In this document: one piece after another, positions 38,017-48,170 of the stretch
Numbering within the stretch: position 1 is the stretch's first letter
Layout of the letters: every line of letters begins with the position of its first letter
Origin: Maribacter halichondriae
GTDB lineage: Bacteria; Bacteroidota; Bacteroidia; Flavobacteriales; Flavobacteriaceae
Length of the DNA stretch: 64,000 nt
NCBI RefSeq assembly: GCF_027474825.1
Contig: NZ_CP107030.1
Span: 1,990,529-2,054,528 of the forward strand
Reading direction: 5' to 3'
Made by a program: the position numbers and the translations under genes
The notes under the pieces: generated by a model
Databases searched by the model: none
What the model was told of the DNA's origin: nothing
Seen by the model: the letters and a program-made list of their open reading frames with translations, nothing else

Positions 38017-41000
38017 TTAGCTTTCCTGAAGGGATTGTAAGTATTCCGAAGGGGTTTTTTTATAGGTCTCCTTAAAGCAGGTCATAAAATAAGAAGGGGT
38101 ATTAAAACCCGTGGAGTATGCCACTTCATTTATGGTGATATCGGAGGTCTGCAGTAGTTGTTTAGCCAGTTGCAATCGTTGCGACCGTATGAATGCCGAG
38201 GTAGATAGGCCGGTATACGTCAATAACTTTCTATGCAACTGCATCCGGCTCATCCCGGCTTTTCGACTAAAGGCCTCGGAATTGAAGGAAGGGTCGGGGA
38301 GGTCTTCGTCTAAAATTTCCTGAATTTTGATTAGAAAAACTTCATCCGTGGGAGTAACAGCTACATCCTTAGGTCTCAAAAGGAATTCTTTGCCATACCG
38401 GTTTCTCAACGCTCTTCGAGTAGCTATCAAATTGGAAATACGCTGTTCTAAGATCCGCATTTTAAAAGGCTTGGTAATAAAGTCATCAGCTCCCGAAGCC
38501 AGACCCTTCAGTTCATTTTCTTCACTGGTACTTGCAGTCAACAAGATAATGGGTATATGACTCGTTCTTTCATCGGTCTTTAACCTATTGCACAATTGTA
38601 TGCCATTGTACAATGGCATTCGTATATCGGATAAAATAATATCGGGTACCTCTGAAAGCGATATGGCTAGTCCTTCTTTCCCGTTTTCAGCTTCAAGCAC
38701 GCAATATTCTTTTTGTAATGCTTGTTTCACAAAAGTGCGTATTTCCGTATTGTCCTCTACAATTAATAGGATAGGAAGATTTTCATTTGGTGCCGGTTTG
38801 TCTTTCGGATGAAGGTTCGAGGATTTATGCAAAACGGGAACATCTAAAAGAGTATCGTTTTTTATAACAATATCCTCATCTTCAAAGGTACCACGACCCA
38901 AAGGAAGGCTTACGCAGAAATGAATGATTTCGTTTGTTTCTAGCTTCGCTTCAATGTGCCCGCTGTAAAGTCTGACAAGATCCTTTACCAATGACAATCC
39001 TACGCCCATGCCCTCGTAAGATGAATCCCCTTGATAGAACCTTGTGAATAATTTTTCGATTTGTAGCGCCGACCTATCCCGCACGGTATTTTTTAGGTGG
39101 ATTTCAACACAATTTCCAACCCGTTCCGCGATGAAGGAACAAATTCCATGCTCTGGGGCATATTTGAAGGCGTTGGAAAGTAAATTGGTAATTATTTTTT
39201 CCAGGATGTCCTCGTCGTACCACACCTTACCGATTTCTCCAACATGAAAAGAATACCGAAGCTGCCGTTGTTCCGCCTTGTATTCAAAAGCTTGGCATAT
39301 AAGATGCAGAAACAGGTCTAAGTTGCCTTCGATGATCTGTAAACGAAGTTTACCGTTCTCCAAAGTTGCCAACTGCAATAGCTGATCTACTAAACAGGTC
39401 AGTCGTGTAGCATTTCGTTGAACCGTTGAAAGATCAATGTAGGCTTGATCAGAAATAGTTCCGTCCCTTAGCCTTTTCTCAATGGGCCCCGCAATTAGTG
39501 TCAAAGGGGTTTTGAACTCGTGTGCTATATCTGTATATACTTTTGATCTAAAATCGTTTAACTGTTTCAATCGCTCGGCTTCCTCTACTTTCAATCTCAG
39601 ATTGAACCGCATCTTCCATCTCCATTTTAAATAGCGATAAATCCCCCATAGGGAGGCTATGAAAAGCAATATATATATGGCTTTGGCAATTTGACTAAGG
39701 TACCAAGGAGGGGCAATGTATATCTCAAGGCTGGCTATGTTTTTGTTGTTCGGAATACCGTCATAGAGTGACTTCACTTTGAGGGTATGTTTTCCATACG
39801 CAACTTTGGTAAAATAAGCTGTTTGCAAATCGGTTTTTTTCCAAGGGTCATTGTCAAGCGTATAACTGAATCCGATTTTTTCTGGGGCAATAAAATCCAT
39901 TGCTGAGAAACTAACCGAGAAATCGTTTTGGGAGGACTCTAAGTTGACGCCATCCAAAAAAGGAATTTGTGATGGGGTAAAAGAAGTGTTGGCAGAGGCA
40001 CTATTCACCTGAAAGTTTGTAATATTGGGAAAAGTGGAATCTTCTTTCGCGAAGGGCTTTGATAAATCTATTTGTTGCACTCCTGCGTCTGTACCCAATA
40101 ACATATTTTTTCCCATTTCATCAAAGTGCCCCGAACCGTATAAAAATGCATTGGAGATTAATCCGTCATTGGTGGTAAAATGACGCAACGTTTCTTCTTT
40201 TTCGCGGTAAACATAAATTCCGTCATTTATGGTAGTGATCCAAAGGTTCTGGTCACTGTCCTTATTTAATACCATTACCTTTTTGTCAAAGAGACTTCCT
40301 TGATACCGCAATCTGCAAAAGTTATCAGTTTCCTCTACGTATTTTGCCACACCAATGTCGGTTCCAAACCACAATTGACCTTGATGGTCTTCTTCGACCG
40401 TAATAATAATATTGGAGGTTAGCGAAGTGTCGTCTTCACTTATATTCCTATAATTAATGAGCTGCGGAGAACTTGATTCGGGGTGGCTATTTGAAATATT
40501 TTCAATCTTATAAATGCCATCACCGGACGTAATAACCCATAATCGGTCTTTTTTATCTAAGTAAATATTGATGATCTGTATCTGGCCAACGTTAATTCCC
40601 TCATCCAAAGGGACGAGGTCAAAGACTTGTTTTTGCTTATCATATATGTATAGGCCGTCCCAAGTGCCAACCCATAATCTTCCCTTACGATCAGTGGTTA
40701 TGCCGAATACGCCTTCAATTGTATCTGGACTTATTGGTAGTAAAAGTGTGTCGAGAGGTCGGTTATTCCAGATGCTTAATATTTCCGTTCCATATGTTCC
40801 TGCAAAAATCGTATCTCCGACCGCGATTACCGACTGAATTGATTTGTCCTCGATAATCGAAGTGATTTGGCCTTCGTTAACACTGAATAATCCGCCAAGT
40901 CCTCCTATGTAGAGGTTTTCACTTTGCTTTAAAATGGATCTGGCATGTAGTGCTATCGTTTCGGATAAAAAGGAAGCATTATATTTCTTTTCTTTTAGTA

Positions 41001-41913
41001 ATCCCTTGTCTGTTCCGACCCATAAAGTTCCTTGTCGATCTAAAAAAATAGATTCAATTTTTTGAGTCCGGGTATCGAAATCGATGGGCACTTCGGTTAA
41101 TTGAAACAAGGAGGGATTAAATTTGAACAAGCTGGTCCGTGAGGCCATAAAATAATCACTTTTTCCGTTTGATGTGAAGTGGATGATGGCATCTTCCAAT
41201 TCAATTTCTTCCACAATCGCTTGATCCTTGAAAAGGAGAAGCCTGTCTTGAAATCCGACCAGAGTACCTAGCTCAGGAATGTACTGTAAAAAGTAAATGT
41301 CTGAATCAAAGGTTTTTACATGACTAATACTTAAATTATCAAGGTCATACAAAAATAGATGTCGTGTGTCGGACAACCATAGCGAATTATCCATAAAGGC
41401 CATGCTAGATAAAAGACCACCAATGCTCAGACCCACCGACTCGTTGCTATTGATATCGTACAAATGAAAACCTTTATCCGAAACACTTAGAACTTGATTT
41501 TCTGAAACAGTTTCTACCCTATATGATTGTTTGCCCTGGGTAGGGCGCAGTGAATCTTCTTCAAAATTTAAAAAGGTCATGTCCTTAGCAGAGAATTTCG
41601 ATATCCCCCCGCCGTAGGTGGCGAGCCAATAGGCGCCATTTTTATCGATGGCAATATCACGAATCCAATTTGCAGCTGGGGACTGTAGTTCTTCCGGCGA
41701 ATTCCTAATGACTTCGAATTTGTAACCATCATAACGGTGAAGTCCGTCTTGGGTGCCTATCCAAATAAAGCCTAGCGAATCTTGTGTTATGGAGGAAATC
41801 CACTCATTAGCGAGGCCATCGCCCAACTTGGCGAAAGCCATTTGCTGACGCTCTTGTGCGATGGCCAAGGCGCAGGAGTAAATAAGAAATGTGAAACCAA
41901 AGAATAGGCGCAT
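38017..41913 (-). CDS. Hybrid two-component system sensor-regulator HTCS2
   Basis: The only HTCS here that reads intact (1,298 residues). Order: signal peptide (1-19); two-component-regulator propeller blades (about 25-640; e.g. SLGFIWIGTQDGLHRYDGYK); Y_Y_Y domain (about 670-745) ending before the membrane helix near 755-772; HisKA with H798 in HEFKTPLTL; ATPase with TNLLSNAFKYAP and GMGVGLSLVK; receiver with phospho-acceptor D1096 in IILSDIRMP; AraC-type helix-turn-helix (about 1195-1295; MSRMQLHRKLLTYTG). Known HTCS proteins sense oligosaccharides in the periplasm and activate adjacent genes. Here the adjacent genes are Kelch and collagen-like lipoproteins. It is probably the last gene of the operon that starts at operator C. 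Confidence 0.95.
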   Translation of the reverse strand: MRLFFGFTFLIYSCALAIAQERQQMAFAKLGDGLANEWISSITQDSLGFIWIGTQDGLHRYDGYKFEVIRNSPEELQSPAANWIRDIAIDKNGAYWLATYGGGISKFSAKDMTFLNFEEDSLRPTQGKQSYRVETVSENQVLSVSDKGFHLYDINSNESVGLSIGGLLSSMAFMDNSLWLSDTRHLFLYDLDNLSISHVKTFDSDIYFLQYIPELGTLVGFQDRLLLFKDQAIVEEIELEDAIIHFTSNGKSDYFMASRTSLFKFNPSLFQLTEVPIDFDTRTQKIESIFLDRQGTLWVGTDKGLLKEKKYNASFLSETIALHARSILKQSENLYIGGLGGLFSVNEGQITSIIEDKSIQSVIAVGDTIFAGTYGTEILSIWNNRPLDTLLLPISPDTIEGVFGITTDRKGRLWVGTWDGLYIYDKQKQVFDLVPLDEGINVGQIQIINIYLDKKDRLWVITSGDGIYKIENISNSHPESSSPQLINYRNISEDDTSLTSNIIITVEEDHQGQLWFGTDIGVAKYVEETDNFCRLRYQGSLFDKKVMVLNKDSDQNLWITTINDGIYVYREKEETLRHFTTNDGLISNAFLYGSGHFDEMGKNMLLGTDAGVQQIDLSKPFAKEDSTFPNITNFQVNSASANTSFTPSQIPFLDGVNLESSQNDFSVSFSAMDFIAPEKIGFSYTLDNDPWKKTDLQTAYFTKVAYGKHTLKVKSLYDGIPNNKNIASLEIYIAPPWYLSQIAKAIYILLFIASLWGIYRYLKWRWKMRFNLRLKVEEAERLKQLNDFRSKVYTDIAHEFKTPLTLIAGPIEKRLRDGTISDQAYIDLSTVQRNATRLTCLVDQLLQLATLENGKLRLQIIEGNLDLFLHLICQAFEYKAEQRQLRYSFHVGEIGKVWYDEDILEKIITNLLSNAFKYAPEHGICSFIAERVGNCVEIHLKNTVRDRSALQIEKLFTRFYQGDSSYEGMGVGLSLVKDLVRLYSGHIEAKLETNEIIHFCVSLPLGRGTFEDEDIVIKNDTLLDVPVLHKSSNLHPKDKPAPNENLPILLIVEDNTEIRTFVKQALQKEYCVLEAENGKEGLAISLSEVPDIILSDIRMPLYNGIQLCNRLKTDERTSHIPIILLTASTSEENELKGLASGADDFITKPFKMRILEQRISNLIATRRALRNRYGKEFLLRPKDVAVTPTDEVFLIKIQEILDEDLPDPSFNSEAFSRKAGMSRMQLHRKLLTYTGLSTSAFIRSQRLQLAKQLLQTSDITINEVAYSTGFNTPSYFMTCFKETYKKTPSEYLQSLQES

Positions 41914-41943
41914 AGCAGTGTGAAAATTAGGTTCATTGCGATG

Positions 41944-42051
41944 TTATTTAAAGGCCATCAACAGCATAAATAATGCGATGGCCATCATAGCAACGAAAAT
42001 CAAATCGGTGCCCTTGATATTCTTGATAATCATGTATTTTGCTTTTTCCAT
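41944..42051 (-). CDS. Predicted 35-residue single-helix membrane protein
   Basis: A short frame between the hypothetical gene upstream and HTCS2: MEKAKYMIIKNIKGTD, then one hydrophobic helix (LIFVAMMAIALFMLLMAF) and a terminal Lys. The spacing of 30 bases to HTCS2 and 52 bases from the gene before fits an operon member. The basic N-terminus and clean helix argue for a real small protein, but there is no homology support that I can see. It could interact with the HTCS membrane segment; that is only a guess. Confidence 0.45.
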   Translation of the reverse strand: MEKAKYMIIKNIKGTDLIFVAMMAIALFMLLMAFK

Positions 42052-42103
42052 TATCAAAGATTTTATAGTGTTACTTGAATTTGCCACTATTGAAAATTAG
42101 TTT

Positions 42104-42951
42104 TCAGTTCTTCCAAAAGAAATATTTAGCATTGCTGGGCATTTTTGAAACGACCTTATGTTTTTTAGTTTTAAACTGGTCTGTTCCGTAGTTTTCAATA
42201 ATTTCAGTTTTTATGAAGTTCAACCCAGGTTTAAAATCTAGGTCATATTCTTCCGTAGTCTCCTTTTCTTCTCCCGAGAAGGTTGCTCCTGTTCGTTTTT
42301 CAAAGACCCTCGTCGTACAGGCATTTTCGGTATAGGCCCAATACAAACGATATCCTTTATGCCCCCGATGTAAACAGCACGGAGCGGCCATATTGTATGC
42401 AACCTCAATGGCATTGCCCATATAGAGATGCCCTATAATTTTGTCTTTTTGCATGACCGGCAGGCTGAAATGGGAACGAAAAGGGGTATTGGGATTTGAA
42501 TGCTCGATTTTTTCACGATCGATAGTGTGCATTTCAGGAATGAGCAGTTTTTCTATGGTACCATTGGTAGGAATATTATTAGGTAAATTATTGAGGTTTA
42601 CTTGGCCCGTACCGCTGATATTACAGACCACAATTCCCGAAAGCACTATATTTGCGGCTCCGAACTTCCAACCGATCATTTTGCAGTTGGTATCGCTAGC
42701 CGTTGCATTGCGCCAGTAGAAATCACGATTGCTTTCCTTCACCGCTATCGCTTTTTCTTTTTCCTTTTTTGCTCCTCGCCCATCTCCTTTAGCTGATCTA
42801 TAAAGCCTTCCATTCCGGCTTCGTTCATCAAACTATCCAGCATCTTTTCCATTTTTTCTTCCTGACTTATTTTTTCTTCCTCCGTCTGACCGTTGACGAC
42901 GAATGAGAATAACACCAATAGACAAGAGGCCAAGATTATTTTCATTTTCAT
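42104..42951 (-). pseudogene. Exported protein of unknown function, one frameshift
   Basis: As read there are two frames, 42,951-42,745 and 42,742-42,104. One extra base in the T6 tract at 42,766-42,771 fuses them: EEQKKEKEKAIAVKESNRDF in place of a false stop. The restored product is 282 residues: signal peptide (cleaved after NGQ), an acidic-basic helical segment (EEKMEKMLDSLMNEAG), and a C-terminal mixed domain with DCC-like cysteines (NMAAPCCLHRGHKGY, ENACTTRVFEK). I do not recognise the family. It belongs to the operon that starts at operator C. Confidence 0.7.
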
Positions 42952-43013
42952 TTTTCTTGTATTTTATGGTTGCTCAATGGATATAGGATTATAGATTTCT
43001 AGCTATTGTATTT

Positions 43014-43423
43014 TTAACACCAACTCTCCCTTTTTTTAGAAATTACTTTGGCCTTGGCATTCCCCAGATCGAACGGGTCGTCTGGCGAAAATTGATCCCC
43101 CGGAAAGAATTGATTCCCCGGGAAAAATTGTTTGTTCGTGTACATGATGACGGTGGAACCCCTGACGGGGGTAATCGTATTTTTATTTAGTTCGTAACTG
43201 CCTTTGAGCAGGCCTATGTAAAACATGCTGTTGGGATATTCTTTTAGAATCACATCTTTTTCTTTTTTTGAAAGTTCACGAACAACTCCATACTTTTCAC
43301 GGTTTCCGATTTTTCGTTGACGATAAGTACTACCTTGGTTTGCTTGGTCTTTCTACTCTGTGCGTAGGTTTGGCTTGTTCCAATAAGCACAAAGGCCATG
43401 GCGATAAGAATTTTTCCTTTCAT
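43014..43423 (-). pseudogene. Small exported protein of unknown function, one frameshift
   Basis: The frame from the ATG at 43,423 (MKGKILIAMAFVLIG, signal cleaved after TYAQ) runs into a stop after FQKKKKM. One extra base in the T7 tract at 43,263-43,269 restores EKDVILKEYPNSMFYIGL and continues to 43,014, ending KKRESWC. The restored product has 136 residues. Features: a short repeat of FFPGNQFFPGDQFSPDD and a free C-terminal cysteine. A DUF-like TonB-plug-type fold (VVLIVNEK, SMFYIGLLKG) is possible but not shown. Confidence 0.65.
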
Positions 43424-43463
43424 CTCGTGGTTTTTGCCGATAATCGTCTTGGGACTGGTACTT

Positions 43464-43801
43464 TTAATCACACCCTTCTTTGTCAACATCGGCCTGAGCC
43501 TCTTTGATTTCCTGATCATATTCTGCTTTGCTAGCCCAGGAACACAGGTGGCCACTCCTTTTAATGCATTTAAATAGTCTTCGGCTGCTGCTTTGTAATT
43601 ATTACAATTGGCTTCGGTCGGATCGTCTTCATAGGCCTGACCAGCGGCAACTAGGGCATTACTCTCGGTAATTATATTTTCTGACCAAACGCCCCCACCA
43701 AAACAACCGCCCAAGGGATTCAAGGGATTATTTTTACTGCACCCAATGCCCAATGTCAACACTAGCGTAATGCAACTGATAAGTAAAAGTTTTGTTCTCA
43801 T
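43464..43801 (-). pseudogene. Small lipoprotein of unknown function, one frameshift
   Basis: The start at 43,801 gives a lipoprotein signal (lipobox LGIGC, then SKNN). As read the frame runs on into the next gene and yields a false 183-residue fusion. One extra base near 43,535-43,543 instead gives TCVPWASKAEYDQEIKEAQA and a stop at 43,464, for 112 residues. Helical and acidic, with cysteines at GGCFGG, EANCNN, ATCVP and the C-terminal GCD. It is the first gene after operator C. Confidence 0.62.
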
Positions 43802-43827
43802 TTTTTATTGTTTACTGATTTCAAAAC

Positions 43828-43892
43828 CAAAATTACCCAAGGGCATTACAAAGACATGCTACATATGTAACAAGGTGTGCAACAGATGTAAC
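43828..43892 (-). promoter_or_regulatory. Predicted HTCS operator/promoter C
   Basis: Plus-strand half-sites TATGTAAC (43,864-43,871) and GATGTAAC (43,885-43,892) are 21 bp apart; on the coding strand TAATTTTG (complement of 43,828-43,835), a perfect TAnnTTTG, follows after 28 bp. It lies between HTCS3 and a run of small exported protein genes that ends with HTCS2, so the HTCS2 gene is probably under this promoter. Confidence 0.72.
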
Positions 43893-43906
43893 ATTGGTGA
43901 AATTAC

Positions 43907-46900
43907 CTATGTTTGCTTGGATTGAAGATACTCGGTGGGAGTCTTATCGTAGGCCTCTTTAAAACATTTTATGAAATAGGAAGGGGTATTGAAGCCAACG
44001 GTATAAGCGACTTCATTAATGGTGGCATCGGAAGTTTCTAAAATATGTACCGCCTGTTTTAGACGTTGCGAACGAATAAAGCCTGTAGTTGATAGGCCTG
44101 TAAATGCCAGTAATTTTCTATGCAGTTGCATCCGGCTCATGCCGACCTCTTTACAAAAAATGGCTGCATTGAAGTCAGCATCGGACAAATGTTCATCAAG
44201 TACTTTTTGCATCCGATTTAAGAATATTTCGTCGGTAGGGGTAAGGGCAATATCTTTGGCCTTTAGCGTTACTTCTTGACTGTATCGGCTGCGCAACGCT
44301 TTTCTGGTTTCAATAAGATTCTCTACTCTTTTTTCAAGAATACGTAGTTTGAACGGTTTGGTTATAAAATCGTCTGCACCCGATTGCAATCCTTTTAGTT
44401 CATCTTCCTCGCCCATACCAGCAGTAAGTAGAATAATAGGGATATGACTTGTTCGTTCATCCGTTTTCAATGTGTTGCACAGTTCGATACCACTAAATAC
44501 GGGCATACGTACATCGGTGACAATCAGGTCGGGTACGATCCGTAACGCTTTGTTCATACCTTCCTTGCCATTCTGTGCCTGAAAGATTTGGTACTTGTTT
44601 TTCCATACGGAGACCAAAAATTCACGTACTTCTTTATGGTCTTCCACAATAAGTACAATGGGAAGTTCCTCCACACTCTCATTTTGCTCGGCATCCGCTT
44701 GTATATCTATGGTATTGGAAATAGCGGAAACAATCGGCTGTCTTTGGTCAGTATCATCTTTGGTTATTGCTTCATCATCGAACAATTCCTTTTTAACAGG
44801 AAGGGTTACCATGAAATGGATTATATTTTCGTCTTCCATTTGTACGGATACCTCTCCCTGATACAATTCCACCAACTCTTTTACCAGAGAAAGCCCGACC
44901 CCAGCGCCCTCGGCGTATTCATCCTGTTGGTAGAATCGGTTGAATAATTTGTCCAACTGCATATCGGGAAAATCGTCAACCGAGTTTTTTACGCTGATGC
45001 GCACCATACCGTCACCTCGGTCCGTCGCATTAAATTCGCAAGTACCATTCTCAGGGCTATATTTAAAGGCATTGGAAAGTAGGTTGGTCACGATCTTTTC
45101 CATGGCGTCTTCATCGTACCAAATGCCTTCCAAAGTATCTGTACGGAAACTAAACTCCATATTCTTTATTTCAGCACGGTATTCAAAGGAACTTGCCAGT
45201 GCCCGCAAGAACAGCCCAAGATTTCCTTGTTCGACTTTAAGTTTCAATTTCCCTTTTTCCAATTTGGCCATATGAAGCAACTGGTCGACAAGACCCATTA
45301 GACGTGTGGTATTGCGCTTGATCATGCTAAAGTTGGCAAAATCGGAATCAGACAACCTGCCCTCGCCCAATTTCGCATCCACAGGACCCGAAATCAAGGT
45401 AAGCGGAGTACGGAACTCATGCGAAATATCAGTGTACAGCTTTGATTTAAAATCGTTCAAGCGTTTAAGGCGTTGTGCCTCTTCCTCTTTTAGTTGTAGG
45501 TCCAACTTCATTCGCCATCGCCATTTTAGGTAGCTGTATATCCCAAAGATTATTGCCAGAAACAGTAACGTGTAAATGATTTTTGCGAGTACGGTGAAAT
45601 ACCAGGGAGGGGCTATGACAAAGGCAAAGCTTGCCGGTTTTGGGTTCCATACACCATCATAATTGCTTGATTTTACCTGAAATTCGTATTCCCCAGGAGG
45701 CAAAAAGGAATAACGTGCTGAATTGTTGTTCCCTGAACTTATCCACTCATCGTCATAATTTTTTAAACGATACTGATATTGGTTTTTCTCCGGAAGCGAA
45801 TACTGCAAACTTGAAAAGGAGAAAGATACTGTGTTTTGATCGTGATACAAGCGCACATTGTCATTCATTGATTGTATTTCGTTAGAAACCATAAAACCAG
45901 TGATGTCGGTCTTTGGTAGAAATCTATTCTCCTGAATCTCTTCGGGTTTGAACCAATAGAACCCCTCAAGGCCACCGAAATATAAATTGCCATCCAAATC
46001 TTTGTGATAGGCACCCGTGTTGAACTCTGTGGCCAACCCTGCATAATTGTTGTAGTTGATAATTGTGGGCGCTACATCCAAGCTGTCTCCGGGGAGAATT
46101 TTGAAATCCCTTTATTGGAACTTAACCATAAGTTTCCCTCTTCATCCGGTAAAATACCGTAAATAACATTGTTGGCAAGACCGTCTTCTTCGGTGTAGCT
46201 ATAAAATTTTTGGGCCACAATGTCAAAGGCATTAAGTCCGCCGCCATTGGTTCCTATCCAAAGGATTCCCTTTGCATCGTAATAAAGAGATTTGATATTG
46301 TCGTGTGACAGGGAATTGGACCCTTCTATTTTTCGATGAGCAGTGAATTTTTCCTCGGCCATATTGAATTTGGCAATACCATTCGCTTCGGTGCCTATCC
46401 AAAGATTGCCCTTGTCATCGTCGGTAATTACCCTGATATTATTACTTGGCGGACCTCTGTTGCTATCAATTTTGGAGGTATATTTTTTGATTTCGCCCTT
46501 TTCCTTATCAAACTGTATGAGCCCCTTTTCCCTTGTTCCTAGCCAAATCCTGTTTTTCTTATCCTTAAAAATGTTCCAGATAGTATTCGCTGACAATGGT
46601 ATTCTTGATGTGTCATTGTAGTGGTCAAACCGATTTTCTTGTTCGTATATATTCAGCCCTCCCCCTTGTGTGCCGATCCATAGACCATTTTTATCGTCCA
46701 CCAGCAAACTCATAATTCGGTTAGAGGAAACCGACTTTCCGTTTCTGTTATCCCTCGTGAAGGTTCGCCAACTATTTGATGCGCGTTCATACTGGGTAAG
46801 TCCCTTGCCCGAAGTTCCAATCCAAATGGCATCGTCATGGTCGACGGCAATGGAACGGACAACCTCTATACTGATATTTTCGGGGGTCTGATAATCGGTG

Positions 46901-47931
46901 AGGGAATTGAATTTCTCTAGATACTCATCATAGTAGCTGATGCCCGCCCCATCGGTACCGAACCACAAAGTACCCGAAGAGTCCTCGTAGATGCTCAAAA
47001 CATCGTTATAGTGCAACGCCCTTGGGTTGTGTTTGTCGGCTTCAAAATGGGTAATCTTGTGCTGTCCGAAATCAATCATATAAAGCCCATTGCCGTAGGT
47101 GGCTACCCATAATCTACCTTTTTTGTCGAGGTGTAGGTCAAGAATATTGAGTTGTAACGGTAAGGGGTCCGTAAAAGGCAGTCGGTCAATACGTTGAAAA
47201 AAAGGTTGGTCTTTATCGCGAAAATAAAGCCCATCGCCAAAGGTGCCGACCCACTGCCTGCCATCTTCATCAAAAAGGATATCGCTAAAATTTGTACGTA
47301 TAGGTTCGTCGTACATAGTTTTAGGAACGATAGTAGAAACCTTGGTCGTTTTGGGGTCTATTTCGAGAATTTTCGCTTCCGTCGTTAAGAGAATCTGCCC
47401 TGATGGTGCTTGGGCAATGTTGAAAATAACTCCCAATATTTCGGATGGTGGCATTATCTGCTTCGGAGTTTCCGAATCTTTCCCTAAACAGAAAAGACCG
47501 CTGGAGTATGTGCCTATCCATAGGTTTAGACTTTCATCCTGAAAAAGTACACTGGCATCATCAATACCCGAAAGCGGTTCAAAGGCGATGGAATCGGGAT
47601 TAAACTTATATGGAACCTTATCTATGGGGATAATCCAAAGTCGCCCTTGCTTATCGGAATATACCTTGCCCAAATTGCTATAATCTGGTTTGGTAACATC
47701 GTCAAACGTAAAGTGAAATTTAGAAAACTTTCGCCCATCATATTTATTAAGACCGTCTTGGGTAGCGATCCATAGATAACCGGTACTGTCTTGAGCAATC
47801 GAAATGGCACTGTTCTGTGAAAGGCCTTCTTTAACCGAGAGTTGCCTAAAAGGAATCTGTGATTGTGAAAATGAATCTGTTAACGGGTACAACAAAAGAA
47901 TCCCCAGGGAAATCAGTTTGTACAAATACAT
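43907..47931 (-). pseudogene. Hybrid two-component system sensor-regulator HTCS3, one frameshift
   Basis: The Met at 47,931 opens a signal peptide (MYLYKLISLGILLLYPL, to SFSQ); the upstream Met at 47,988 does not. As read, the frame stops at 46,072 after ISKFSPETAWM. One extra base in the G4 tract at 46,091-46,094 restores SKFSPGDSLDVAPTI and a product of 1,341 residues. It has the propeller (STGYLWIATQDGLNKYDGRK; repeated LWIGT blades), Y_Y_Y domain, membrane helix, HisKA (SHEFRTPLTLISGP), ATPase, receiver (DLIVTDVRMP) and AraC-type domain (MSRMQLHRKL). No GTTACA site lies upstream of it, so it may be the top of the hierarchy. Confidence 0.92.
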
Positions 47932-48031
47932 TCCGATTTTCCGACAAATATGATTTTTTGATTTGAAGTCCGATACTGCCATAGCCATAAAATGGGTATC
48001 ACCTACACTCTTAGTAAGATAACAAACTCAG

Positions 48032-48169
48032 ATGAGAATGACCTTAGGGAAATATATTATTTTAGACGGAAAGGAATACAATGAAAACGTAAAATTTGAT
48101 CAAAACAAGGTGACCTATGATTTTTTTGACCGATATTCATACCAATATTTAACACTGACCAAATTTTAA
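48032..48169 (+). CDS. Possible 45-residue small protein upstream of the RimK-like gene
   Basis: A frame MRMTLGKYIILDGKEYNENV continuing to YLTLTKF, ending one base before the ATG of the RimK-like gene. It has no signal or membrane helix. The tight spacing suggests translational coupling, but its coding status is uncertain; a short leader upstream of an operon is equally possible. Confidence 0.35.
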   Translation: MRMTLGKYIILDGKEYNENVKFDQNKVTYDFFDRYSYQYLTLTKF

Positions 48170-48170
48170 A

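Noticed and set aside
43250-43801. A 183-residue protein joining a lipoprotein to a second signal-like helix
   Set aside because: An internal signal peptide (MKGKILIAMAFVLIG) and coding-like sequence in the other frame show two genes joined by a frameshift.
10378-46094. Phase variation by homopolymer slippage as the main cause of the frameshifts
   Set aside because: The tracts are only 3-7 bases, lie mid-gene in unrelated families, and all need a base added. Error in the sequence is simpler.
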